From the NCBI GenBank assembly GCA_016490735.1, contig JAEMWC010000001.1, forward strand, positions 3,410,001-3,474,000: 64,000 bases of DNA. The letters run 5' to 3'. Position numbers and translations under genes: made by a program. The notes below the pieces were generated by a model, which had not been told where the DNA came from, searched no databases, and was given only the letters and a program-made list of their open reading frames with translations. The DNA is from Pachyseris speciosa. Its lineage: Eukaryota; Cnidaria; Anthozoa; Scleractinia; Pachyseridae. Positions 30,416 to 41,600 of this stretch are shown here, one piece after another (position 1 is the first letter of the stretch; each line of letters begins with the position of its first letter).

Positions 30416-31190
30416 GAATCGAAGGCATTCCAGACAAAGATTATAACTTTTGGGGGAACGAAAACTTCTACAACCTTTACGAGAGACTACTTCATGTGCG
30501 AAAACTTAAGAGTGGATTTTTTGAGAGGCGTGTTTATGAGCGACCACTGCACTTGAGAGTGAACCTTTTATCGAGAATCAAAGCGAACATATTTCAAAAC
30601 TATCTTTACATCAATCTCTTGTAAAACGTAAGTTTATTCACTGCGTTTTATAAGACGTCTCAAGAACAAGAGTAGCATGTTAAAAAAGTTTCTCTTTAAA
30701 AGGATTCCTTCGATTCTTATACCGAAGTCCTCGGCGAAAAACACACGTAAAACGAATTCAAAAAGAAGAAATCGGATAATTTTTTCGCCGCCCGACGAAA
30801 TTTTACAGCGCAGCGAGAGAAAGAGGAAAGTTGTACATCAAAAAGACGACAAAAACAAGGCAATTATTTTGAAATAAATCGTTTTTCAACTGTGTAAATT
30901 TAGTACCAACTTAGCTCTATCCCCAGTAGTTCCGTAGAAGCTGAACAAGACTCAATAAAAATATATTTGAGGGAAGCGAATATACTAAACAAACAAATCA
31001 CGGGGGTCGCCGTAAATGTACAGAAATCCAAATCCAGCGTGCTCTAAAACTCTCAAATGAAGGCAACCAAATGAAAGAAACGCGACAGGAAGTTCAATAA
31101 CAATAAATTTTCATTCAAGATGAGGCAAAAAAAAACTTATCTAAAAGCACAAAAAATGTTCGAAATTTCAAAGACGCGATTCGCTGCGTG
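30416..31190. other. No gene recognised
   Basis: A basic short frame at 30677-30877 (KNTRKTNSKRRNRIIFSPPD) has no supporting context. Otherwise nothing to report. Confidence 0.35.
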
Positions 31191-31212
31191 AACGCGTGTT
31201 CGAATTAATTAT

Positions 31213-31542
31213 TCACGCAAAAGCGAAAGCGTGAGTTTTTCCCACAAATTTTGCAGTTATTTTATCGGCTGTGGCTTTGCCTATCGTGCTAAAAGCTGAA
31301 TTCAACTTCCAACTAATATGTACATTGCCATTTTTGTTTTCTAAAGTCCAGGCAGCTGCTTTAAATCCGCTATCTGTATTCAAAACTCTCTTGAAAGCGC
31401 ACCGATCGCCTTGTTTTCGTCGCGGTTGAGGGAAGGAAAAATTATTCACAAGAAAAGTTTGAGGGTTCCGTTCACCTTGATCTTCCATTCTGAGGCTACC
31501 TAAACATCGATTTATGTTTTTCCTTTTTATTTTAAGTGCCAA
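31213..31542 (-). CDS. Hypothetical ORF, 109 codons
   Basis: An open frame with a basic N-terminus (LKIKRKNINRCLG) and an ordered C-terminal part (NVHISWKLNSAFSTIGKATA, then DKITAKFVGKTHAFAFA). I recognise no family and see no flanking exon. It may be chance or a fragment of a decayed gene. Confidence 0.25.
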   Translation of the reverse strand: MALKIKRKNINRCLGSLRMEDQGERNPQTFLVNNFSFPQPRRKQGDRCAFKRVLNTDSGFKAAAWTLENKNGNVHISWKLNSAFSTIGKATADKITAKFVGKTHAFAFA

Positions 31543-32760
31543 GGAAGTAATTTGTCCGTTTTAGGAATGAAAACGAGACCCTGGAAGTTTGTAGATTTGG
31601 CCCGCAAGCTGCCATGATTACCTGGACTTTTCGAGCCCGTGATTTGAAGACAAAAAACCGTCTTCAACAGCACCGGGTGACCGCGTTTTCAAATATTGTA
31701 AGATATGACTAATGAAATTTACTTTTTTGGATATCGTTAAGAATCAGCCGTTTGATTTAATGTAGATTTTATGCCAATTTTTATGCGACAAAGCATAGGC
31801 GCCCTTGGCCGGCGTGATTTTTATTTCCGGCCCTGCTGGCAGAAGAGACCTCTGCTAGCAGGGAAGATTTTTATGAAAGCCGAGGCGTAATTCTATTATC
31901 AAAATGAGTACACAGGCAAATATCATTTTCTCTTTTCACATTAGTAATTAGACGTTTTTTTCTCCAAAGAATATTTGCGATATAATAGATTTTCATGTCC
32001 CGCGATAAACTTCTTGATGTAAACGACCCTTATGCATGCTAGTGTAAACGTGGGTTGCCAAGGCAAAAGTGGCCCCGGTAAAATTCACGAAGTGATTCTC
32101 GTTTGATTTTAGATTGCGTTGTCCTCGTTAGAATGTTATTTCCAACGCTGAAAATGGTTTCGCGAATATACCTATATTTGTGTCAAAAATTTCCGTCATC
32201 AATTTCTGTGCACACTTGGAAAATATCTTGGGTTGAACGGCTCATATTTTTCCACAGATCGTGAATTGGATGAACGTAGGAGAAGCTGCGCTTGTGACGG
32301 AATATTGTTCATTATTTCTTTCTCTGTCTGGCTGTTTGATCGAACGTTCCTCTTACCGTATATTCGTTTCATCCGAGCTGAAATAAAGTTACTTTACTTT
32401 ACTTTTTTCATTCCGTTCATCGGTTCGACTGTTGCTACTTAGACATACTTCAGGAAGCCGATAGAGGTGTTCGGGCAATATTTCGGAAAATCGATATCTA
32501 TTTTGTCTGCCGTTGACATATCGATTTGTTTACATCTGAGTGAGTGACAAATTTGCATAATCTGACCCCAATAACAGTCGTTCCTACGCTTTCGCGTATC
32601 CACGACTAAAAAGGAGACGTTTGCGCGCAGGCTACGCGAGACAAGGCTTTTGAAAACTTGCCCTTTCTGCCATCCATTTTGCCTTTTTTTAATTTCACTT
32701 TAATTGAGATCTTTCGAAACAACTGTTTACATTTTGAAGAGAAGGATTCCGTTTATTGCA
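31543..32760. other. No gene recognised
   Basis: A short inverted motif (CTGCTGGCAGAAGAGACCTCTGCTAGCAG) lies near 31840. At 32611-32630 GGAGACGTTTGCGCGCAGGC resembles the TAGCCTGCG repeat end. Nothing else supportable. Confidence 0.4.
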
Positions 32761-33162
32761 TTTATTAGGGACTTTAAGCAAGGACTACGGAAGCGTCTAG
32801 TACGGTGGGTTTTGACTGCGGAAGAATGGGACGAGTACGTATAGTTCCGCGGAAAGTCGAAGCTGTTATTTACATTAAGCAAACCGTACTACGTCGCGTT
32901 GTACGAAACGTTTATAATCTTTTCCTCTTCGGTGAAGTGGCAGAAGTGGGTACGTCATGCCATATGTTAAAGAAATAAGAGATTTGCTTCTTCTTTCTCA
33001 CGGTGTAAATTTTATTTCTGTACACAACACATCATTTTGTCGACTCCATTCTATGCGCCTAAAAACAACAAAATTATAACTTAATATCGAACTTGATTTT
33101 CCAGGCATGCGCTTTCCTCGCCCAAGTGCTAATATACAAGTTCCATTACAAAGAATGCAAAT

Positions 33163-33339
33163 ATGGCAGACCACTTGGTCGGCGCCCGAGACGAGTCGCA
33201 TAAAAGCGAGGCTAGTAAGGCTTCGATGTTTTATTTTGACATCCCCAGAAAGGCTAGTTCCTTCGACGTCGATTTGGCTCGTTTTGTTTCGCCCTCCCTA
33301 CGCGTTTTTGTGTTCCTGAATGCCACCAGAAGGGAGTGA
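33163..33339 (+). CDS. Left-arm ORF of the TA-flanked element (MADH... protein)
   Basis: A 58-codon frame beginning MADHLVGARDESHKSEASKA and ending RVFVFLNATRRE. It is paralogous to the start of the right-arm ORF (MADHSVGARDELHEIEASQA ... VAVFLNASRRD). The two share an inverted-duplicated sequence. No known domain. It stops earlier than its partner. Confidence 0.5.
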   Translation: MADHLVGARDESHKSEASKASMFYFDIPRKASSFDVDLARFVSPSLRVFVFLNATRRE

Positions 33340-33368
33340 AATCTTCCACAGCAGAGAAAGTGTTTTTC

Positions 33369-34086
33369 TCAGTTTCCCCATTTGCCTCTTAGGGGAAAAC
33401 AGACGAAGGAAAGGAGTTCACTATATCTCCGAAGGAACTGTTTAAGTTCAGCCTGGAAGATCTTAGAAAATGTGTAAGCGATCGCATTTACCTCCATGTC
33501 GTTGTTATTTGTCTCAATGCTTTTACTGGCTTCAATGACGGGGCAGTTGAAGTTCATTCGCTTGGTTACTACACCGTAGTATTTGTGTCGTGCGATTCCG
33601 TGCGAGTGGACGCGGACGTAAAATAAAACTTCTTCTATGGGGACAGAGGATGTCTTTCGAGAGGAGCTTTTCTTTACCTTGGGGAAGGTTCTGACCATGC
33701 AAATCGTGTTGGAACACCACCAGACACCACATAAGCTCGTCACTGAACCGATTTTTGTAAGATCTTCTATCCTGAAATGATGATCGGACATGATGTAGCG
33801 AACAAACTTTAGTTCCCGCGGCGATCCTGAAATCCTTTTCTTCGTCTCAACGAATTGCATTAATCTACTATTTTGCCTTAGAGGTGAATGATGGAAGATT
33901 TTTATCCCTCCTCGAGGCATTCAGAAACACAGCAACTCGTACGCACAGCGAAATAAAACAGACCAGATCTACAACGAACCAAGACTTTTCTGCAAAACAA
34001 AACATCAAAGCCTGACTAGCCTCGATTTCATGTAGCTCGTCCCGGGCGCCGACCGAGTGGTCCGCCATATTTGCATTCGGTGTCAA
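33369..34086 (-). CDS. Right-arm ORF of the TA-flanked element, two frames
   Basis: The N-terminal frame (33868-34086) contains MADHSVGARDELHEIEASQA and ends in LPSFTSKAK. A second frame (33369-33920) overlaps it and reads FVETKKRISGSPRELKFVRY, ... GVWWCSNTICMVRTFPKVKK, ... RVHSHGIARHKYYGVVTKRM. A frameshift near 33900 would join them. The second part looks like a folded domain, but I cannot name it. It may be the element's own accessory protein. Confidence 0.45.
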
Positions 34087-34467
34087 AGGTTTCCGAATTC
34101 GATTATTTGGAAAAGGCGTGCCAAGAATCGTGAAAGCTGGTTAATTACATTGCTTTCACAGCTCGCCAGAAAAATGTTGTTTAGTGCTCAAAATCGAGAA
34201 ATGGTTTTTGAGAAATCACTAACGACAACCAAAAAGGGATAACATATCTGTATGTTTCCGTTTAGGTTCAAACACTGGCATACGAAGCATGTACAGTGCA
34301 GGAAAATACATAAACAGACTTACGTACTTTCTACTCCGGCCCGCCATGATTCCTACGTATTCGGCGAGCTGACTACGGCTAGAAACCAGGCCAATGACGC
34401 GTGGCGGGAAGCAAAATTACTTCCGGTCACCGTACTAGACGCTTCCGTAGTCCTTGCTTAAAGTCCC

Positions 34468-36620
34468 TATTTACGTCTTGATACGGCAAAGCAGGGCAAA
34501 AGGGCAAAGGGTCTCTCGGAGTATGTTGTCGAACGAAACTCGACACTGAAAATCACTCAGTAACATCCCTTAAATCACCCTGGAACAAAGTCACGCAAAA
34601 ATCCGTCCTTTGTAACTTGTAATTACATCTACATAAGGTTAAACTTTCTAGTCTTCTTGGATAAGGACGATAAACCATAAGTCCCGGCTCACAAAACTTC
34701 CTAATAATCTGTGGGACGTTAAAGAACCCACACACTGTTCGAAGAAAACAGTATGGGACGTAGTTCCCTGTGTGGTCGATCTCTATCTCTCATCTGTCTG
34801 TCACATTTCATGCGTGGGTTGGGTGGGTGAGTATGGACTGACTGCGGCTTTTACAGGATGACTTTCGACTCAGAAGAATTGTAAACCGCCGTGATACTAC
34901 TGTGATATGTTCGGTGGTATATAAATCCGTTGCCATTACCATCAACACTGACTGGTGGGAGGTCATGCTGCAATTAACACCCACTAGAGAAGGTAATACG
35001 TTTGCTTGTTTTCTTTTTGTTGTGCACTTCTCTGTTTAACAATTATAACAGATAGCAGATAAAGTAAGATCTTACAAAATTGTCCGACTGTCCCAGTTGC
35101 CGCCAAATAGATCTTTTTAATACAAGCGTGTTCGTGTTGACTTTATAACTAGTTTTGTTTATAATTTCGTTTCCGGTTTTTTTTTATTTATTTATTTTTT
35201 TTTTATTGTTTTTAAGCTAAATTGTGGGTTGAGTATGGTTTGTTCTTTATTGGGGTTGGGTTGGGGTATATTGGCGTAGCAGGGGACAACAGGTCCTGTT
35301 GTCTGTTTACCTGCTATTCGCAAATCGGTAAATAAATGAATATAAGAAACCTTTAGAACTAGCTAGAGTACGGATTTTGCATCTTTCAGTGAGCCAGTCA
35401 GTTAATAAGGCCCCAGAACTCATTTTCTTATGCTCACCAGCGTTAAGAGAAGGCTGGTGTAACAACTGATTGCACAAATTGACAACTGCTGCACTGCAAT
35501 GCCCCCCCCCCTCCTTCCTGGAGCCAACTCCTAGGCGGTAGTTGCTCTTATTTAAGAAAGGGGGAGGCAAAATCCCTGGGTAGGAACAAAACGCTTTCTT
35601 AGTCACCTAAGGGGGTTTAAACTTAAGGTGGGGATAAATGTGAATTTGTGTGAAATGTGAAGGAGTTTGAAGAAGGGTTTTCAATGGAGTAAAAATGTTT
35701 TGAAGTACTTCCAGTTAGTTGACACCCCCATAAGGGCACTGCAGGTTGCTGGGGAACTGTTTGGTGTCCGTCTACTAATTTCTAACTTCAAATTCCAATT
35801 TTAAACCTTTATTAAATCTTCCAAGTTTCCGATTTCCCTCAGTTTAACTAATCCTTTGAGAAAAATTATCTCTTCCTAAAGATACCCAAAAATCACCAAA
35901 AAATTCCACAACATAGCTTTGTAAGATGAGCGGAGGGATTTTTGATTGCTTGAAACGCGAAAGAGATATCAACGTGAAATCCATGTTAAGCGGCTAAAAA
36001 ACGATGTTAAGGTTAACTCCCGCCTTAAGAAGAAGTTGTGATACCTAACGGTATTTTGGAAAGTCGTCAACCAGATGTCGCCTCAACTGATCTTTTCCAA
36101 AGCCTTTGAGAGAAAATTTTGCTAAGTTAAGAGTCTCATAATTCTCGATTAACTGGTAGGGGTCTTCAGTCGTCAAAACACAGAATAAAACGTATCCGAG
36201 ATTTTACTGAAAGCAAACATATTTTGTTGTGAAAGCCATTAGTGAAAACTTTCATTCAAAATTTTGAAGAAGTGTCAAAAGAGACAGCGGTTATTTACGT
36301 TTTCGCGCGCCAGGCCAGGGTCATTCAAGGGCCCGCTTCAGTATCAAGTTTCGTTCAAGACATAATATACTCGGAACGTCCCAAGTCGTATCAAGGCGTA
36401 AGTTACTGCAAACATCTTTTTCATGTGTAATTTTGTAGCTCAATTTATCTTATTCAAGCAAAAGAGAGATTAAATATAACAAAAAACGAAGTCAGATTTG
36501 ACGAAATAGACCATTTCACTCCGGTTGCATGACCCAGTCCGAGAAATGACGTCACCGGAATACAAGAACTGACCGAAGATCACAGGGCCCTTCGACGGAC
36601 GTTATTCACACTACGGAGGG
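34468..36620. other. No gene recognised; dispersed repeats
   Basis: About 34720-34930 (GACGTTAAAGAACCCACACA, TATAAATCCGTTGCCATTAC) has the look of a high-copy cnidarian repeat; this is from memory, not from this window. About 35710-35785 (CCAGTTAGTTGACACCCCCA, GCACTGCAGGTTGCTGGGGA) has an inverted copy at 56000-56200. A weak exon-like frame at 36242-36400 ends CAAGGC|GTAAGT, without other support. Confidence 0.4.
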
Positions 36621-36639
36621 GAATATCGGACAAAAATGT

Positions 36640-36870
36640 TATTGGATCGTACCGTATGGTGTATTGTATTATATTTGCCGGTTTACTGTCTTATCGTACT
36701 CGGTATGCTGTTATGTCGTACTTGGTGATGTGATCTCGTATTCCGAATACTGTTATGTCGTACCGGTAACGTTATATCGACTAGCCATTATCCTGCATTA
36801 TGTCGTACCTGATAATGTTATATCGTAACGAGAATGCTATTATGTCGTAACCGGTTATGCTTCGTCGTGT
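36640..36870 (+). repeat. Degenerate tandem repeat, about 30-35 bp
   Basis: Repeated TGTTATGTCGTAC and GTTATATCGTA motifs (for example at 36710, 36752, 36790 and 36840) alternating with GGTAATG-like spacers. Copies are well diverged. Confidence 0.7.
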
Positions 36871-37149
36871 CTTTCTGTTGTTCGCATGTGGTGAAATATG
36901 GTCAGCGGCACATTCCTTTTAGCTTAAAAATGGCGCGAAATGTATGTCATGTGACATTGTTACCATGTGAGAAATGGCATCTTGTCCAAACGACGGAAAC
37001 TTTTACATGAAATACGCCTAGACAGTTTGAACACATATCCCCAGGAACTAAAACAGCGAAGACATCCAGCAAAACGGTGGAAACAACCGGGCCTCGGAAA
37101 ACTTAAGGTAATTTTAAGCTTTAAATAAGTTAAGTTGATGCATTAACAG

Positions 37150-38197
37150 GGCATATTATATTAAGTATTTGGGAATCTTGATTGATGCTAATTTGAACTG
37201 GAAGAATCAAGTTGATTATATTGCCAAAAAAGTGAGAAAAAGTGTGGGTATACTCTCTAAATTTCGTTATTACCTCGATATTTCTAGTTTGGCAAATCTT
37301 TATTATGCACTCATCTACCCTTTCTTAATTTATGGGATAATTGCCTGGGGAAACACATATCCTACCACTCTTCAGTCAATTGTTGTCTTGCAAAAGAAAG
37401 CTTTACGAATTATTACTTTTTCAAAGTTCGATGAGCATTCAAGTCCTATATTTAAACAGTTAAAAATTGTCAAATTTAGTGATCTTGTTAAATATTGTGT
37501 TGCAATCTTTATGTATAAGTTTCATAATCATCAATTACCATCGGTTTTTAACGATTTATTTATTCCAGTTGACAAAATTCATAGTCATAATACTCGCTTG
37601 GCCTCCAGAAAAACTTACTATTTACCTAAAACTCGTACAAATTATGGCATCTTCAATATACGCTTTCAAGGACCAAAAATCTGGAATTTAATCGAAGAAA
37701 ATGTTAAAGCCTTGTCTATGAGTCAGTTTAAAAAGGTTCTAAAAAACAAATTTCTTAATGATTATTAAGACATCTTTTCTTTTCATATGCTATTTTCTTT
37801 GCTTTTAATCAATAATCTTGCTTATTTATATGATGTACATTATATTATAATTATTTATAATTATTTCTAATTTATAATACTGCGGGTGTTTTTGTGTTGT
37901 GTTCTTTTCTTGTTGTTGTTGTTGTTGTTGTTGTTGTGTGTTTATGCCTGTCTGTCTTTCTGTGTGTGTTAGTGTATGTTCTCTGTGCGTATTTTGCTCT
38001 ACTTCTTGAGTGTATTGTACCTCTGATCCATTTCACTAATTTAATTTTAAATTTTGCAATTATTGACCTTCAGGCATTTTTAACTCTTAATAGTTATTTC
38101 TGAAGGTCCGTACCTTTTCTTATGTATTAATATATATATTCTTGTATTTAAGAAATTTAAGGTACAATAAAGATGTTGTTGTTGTTGTTGTTGTTGT
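37150..38197 (+). mobile_element. 5'-truncated LINE, C-terminal region and (TTG)n tail
   Basis: An open frame to 37768 encodes the post-RT region: YLGILIDANLNWKNQVDYIA, LYYALIYPFLIYGIIAWGNT and IRFQGPKIWNLIEENVKALS. The 3' end has AATAAAGATG and (TTG)n at 38174-38197. It matches the C-terminus and tail of the minus-strand LINE at 18856. The RT is absent, as usual for 5'-truncated copies. An internal (GTT)n tract lies at 37912-37937. Confidence 0.85.
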
Positions 38198-38466
38198 ATA
38201 TTTTAAACTGTTTGCTACAGCCAGAGGCATATAACTTCTGCTACAGCTTATTGTAGGTTTATCAGTAAGTGAAAATACGCCAGCTTACTTTGATCCACTT
38301 GAAGACATATACAAGAACTAAAACGTCTGATTCGTACATCGTGTTGAATGGCTAGAGCGAATAGCTTGGCTTTGGTCTTACAATATTCAAACGAGACCAA
38401 CGAATTAAATTCGTACTTGAAAAGTTTAACTTGAAATCCACCGCCTAGCTTCCAATCTTCCTGTGA

Positions 38467-38601
38467 TTAACTTTCATCCTCAATTTCAATGGCAGTCTCT
38501 TCCCCTGGTTTGTTCTTCTTTGCCTTTTTTGTTTTCCTGTTTGCTTTCTCTGCTTCATGTGCTTTGCTGAGTTCTTTACTCATCTGTTCCATATGGGCGG
38601 C
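38467..38601 (-). CDS. CENPS: CENPS exon 6 and stop
   Basis: 45 codons: helical AAHMEQMSKELSKAHEAEKA, then a basic KKAKKNK run and the acidic end. Acceptor TTTTTAG|GCC. The stop is at 38467-38469. The basic tail may contact DNA or act as a nuclear signal (inference). Confidence 0.93.
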   Translation of the reverse strand, partial: AAHMEQMSKELSKAHEAEKANRKTKKAKKNKPGEETAIEIEDES

Positions 38602-41600
38602 CTAAAAAGGTTGTAAAGAATTCAACAGATTAAAGTATCTGACTCACCAAATCACATAATATCTCACAGTCTGACGACCTGAATAACTGTATGACTGAAA
38701 AAATTCCCTGCTGCATTACTAACAGTACTGAGTTCTTTTGTATTGCATTACAATTCAGTGTACTGTATTATATTCACGGCGTGAATACCTGTACTGACAA
38801 ACATGACTGCCTTACTAACACACAAATGTAATGACCGACTGACTGACATAGTAACAAATGGATAGACGGACTGGCTGACCGACAGACCTGCTGAATGTCA
38901 AAATGACTGACTGACTGACTTACCTGCTGATTGTCAAACTGACCAACTGGTTGACTAACCTGCTGAATGTCGAACCCACTCACTGACAGACCTGCTGAAA
39001 GTCACTCTGACTAACTGACATGCTGAAAGTGAGACTGAGTAACCTGCTGAATGTTTAACTGACTGACTTACCTTCTGAATGTTTAACTGACTGACTGACC
39101 TGCTGTATGTCAAACTGACTGACTGAACTGCTGAAAGTCAAACTGACTGACTGACCTTCTGAATGTCAATCTGACTGACTGATTTGCTGAATGTCAAACT
39201 GACTGACTGACCTTCTGAAAGTCAAACCGATTTACTGACTGACCTGCTGAATGTTTAACTGACTGACTGACTGACCTGCTGAATGTCCAACTGACTCACT
39301 AAGTGACCTGCTGAATGTCAAACTGACTGACTGACCTGCTGAATTTTAAACTGACTAACCTGCTGAAAGTCAAACTGACTGACTGACTGACCTGCTGAAA
39401 GTCAAACTGACTGACTGACCTGCTGAAAGTCAAACCGACTGACTGACTGACCTGCTGAATGTTTAACTGACTGACTGACTGACTTACCTGCTTAATGTCA
39501 AACTGACTGACTGACCTTCTGAATGTCCAACTGACTCACTGACTGACCTGCTGAATGTCAAACTGACTGACTGATCTGCTGAAAGTCAATCTGACTGACT
39601 CAGCTTCTGAAAGTCAAACTGACTGACCTGCTGAATGTCAACCTGACTGACTAACTGACTTGCTGGATGTCAAACTGACTGACTGACCTGCTGAATGTCT
39701 GAATGCCTGCTGAATGTCAAACTGACTGACCTTCTGAAAGTCACACCGATTTACTGTCTGACCTGCTGAATGTTTATCTGACTGACTGACTGACCTGCTG
39801 AATGTCCAACTGACTCACTGACTGACCTGCTGAATGTCAAACTGACTGACTGATCTGCTGAAAGTCAATCTGACTGACTCAGCTTCTGAAAGTCAAACTG
39901 ACTGACCTGCTGAATGTCAAACTGACTGACTAACTGACTTGCTGAATGTCAAACTGACTGACTGACCTGCTGAATGGTTAACTGACTGACTAACTGACCT
40001 GCTGAATGTCAAACTGACTGACTGACTGATCTGCTGAATGTCAAACTGACTGACTGACCTGCTGAATATCAAACCGTCTGACTGACTGATCTGCTTAATG
40101 TCAAGCTGACTGACTGACTAACTGACGTGCTGAATGTCAAAGTAATGGACTGACTCACTGACCTGCTGAATGTCAAACTGACTGACTGAATAATTGACTA
40201 AAGTAATAAAATAAATAGACATTTCTTCTACTTACCAAAGTTAAGCTTTTCCGTGCAAGTAACTGGACATCATCACAGTTTATTTGTGTTCTTTTTGCAT
40301 GCCTAAAATAAAATATGTAAATTTTTCTTACAAACAAACAAATTGCAGTTATTTCTCTTTTGCAAACATAGAAAAGACCAATTCCATTCCATTATTTCAT
40401 GCATCTGTTGGCAATTGTATTATTATTGTGTCGCATTATGTTGATGTTTGATACATGTATCTATGCTGGTTGCATCATAAACGTAAGTACAATCTTGTCA
40501 TTAGTTCTTCAGGTTGGCACAAGCCAATGCTGCATTAACTTCCACAAGAGCCCACCCATTGATAAATCCAGTCCCTGTACTCGCCATCATCAGCCTTTCC
40601 ATTAAATTTGTTATACATGTATTATTAAAGCAATTAAATCTGTGTAACTATCACATGATGTTTACTTAAGTCCTTATGTTAACTACTCCAAATGACATGA
40701 GCCAAAAAGGATGGTAAACAATTTCCAGTGGATCAAAATTCAGCACTCAAACTTGAATATGATGCAGGCATTTGTACTGCAATTTTCTAGCAAATGAATT
40801 TGAAAAAGCGGGTAATACAAGTGACTGCTACCCCTTTGAGTTTCGTAACTAAAGAAATAAAAAGCGAGCTGAGTGCATTGTTGAGTTATACAAGCACACA
40901 GGAATTTTTAAGAACATGAGAGAAGCACAGTAGCGAGTAGCGTTTTTCACATTTCTCGAGTGCTCTTAAACACGGACACTGCCTATATAAGGAACGTTGG
41001 ACTGGGCAAGCCGTCAGTCATTTCATTCTAGACGTCGACCCGCGAACATCTGGGGCGCGAAAGTCAAATTTGTTGGTACGAGAAATTCAAAATTTATTGC
41101 ATTCGCACAAAATGAAAGTTAAACTTCAAGTTTTCCAACTTTAGTGACCAGAATTGAGTAACTTCGACTGAGAATCATGGACGCACTTCCCATTATATAT
41201 CCTTCTTCGATATTACTGGCTTCCCTTCTTCTTGCTCACTGGGTCCGATAATATAGGTGGTTTGCAGCCAATCTCTGGAGACACAGATAACAATGGTGAA
41301 ACGCGCAAATGCGGGTGGACGAACAAAAGGAGCTAATGAGAGATCTATTGTTTACGTCCTCCAACGTGGCGGCGATGGCGTAACGTGAAAATTAGCTATT
41401 GAATAAAGCCGTTAAAGCAGAAATTGCGTGTCAAAGAGGGGACGAGCTATCCCTTTTATAGGCAGTGTCCTTGTTTAAAGTGTATATGAATCGAAAATTT
41501 ACTACCAATTTTTTTTTACATTTTTAGGTAGCTTCTAATCCCCATATTTCTTTCTCAATCGTTTCCCTCCTTTTTGTGACAAGGATTCACCATTTGTAAG

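Larger units (their letters stand above)
32768..34467. mobile_element. 1.7-kb DNA element, 40-bp perfect ends, TA flanks
   Basis: GGGACTTTAAGCAAGGACTA (from 32768) begins a 40-bp sequence repeated exactly in inverse at 34428-34467. TA flanks both ends (32766-32767 and 34468-34469), which suits a TA-targeting superfamily such as Tc1/mariner. No DDE transposase is recognisable. Inside, two arms carry related coding starts facing each other. Confidence 0.8.

Noticed and set aside
30037..30624. 195-codon plus-strand ORF
   Set aside because: Runs across the ends of two different transposable elements, so it cannot be one ancestral gene.
33107..33319. 70-codon plus-strand ORF
   Set aside because: Shadow frame of the MADH-type ORF at 33163, which has the paralogous partner.
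36242..36430. Possible host exon ending CAAGGC|GTAAGT
   Set aside because: A single donor-like site without homology, acceptor or neighbouring exon.
38774..38983. Minus-strand ORF rich in Q and S
   Set aside because: Lies in the left edge of the CTGA minisatellite and reads its repeat.
38830..40195. CRISPR-like array
   Set aside because: Units are contiguous with no unique spacers, and the genome is eukaryotic.
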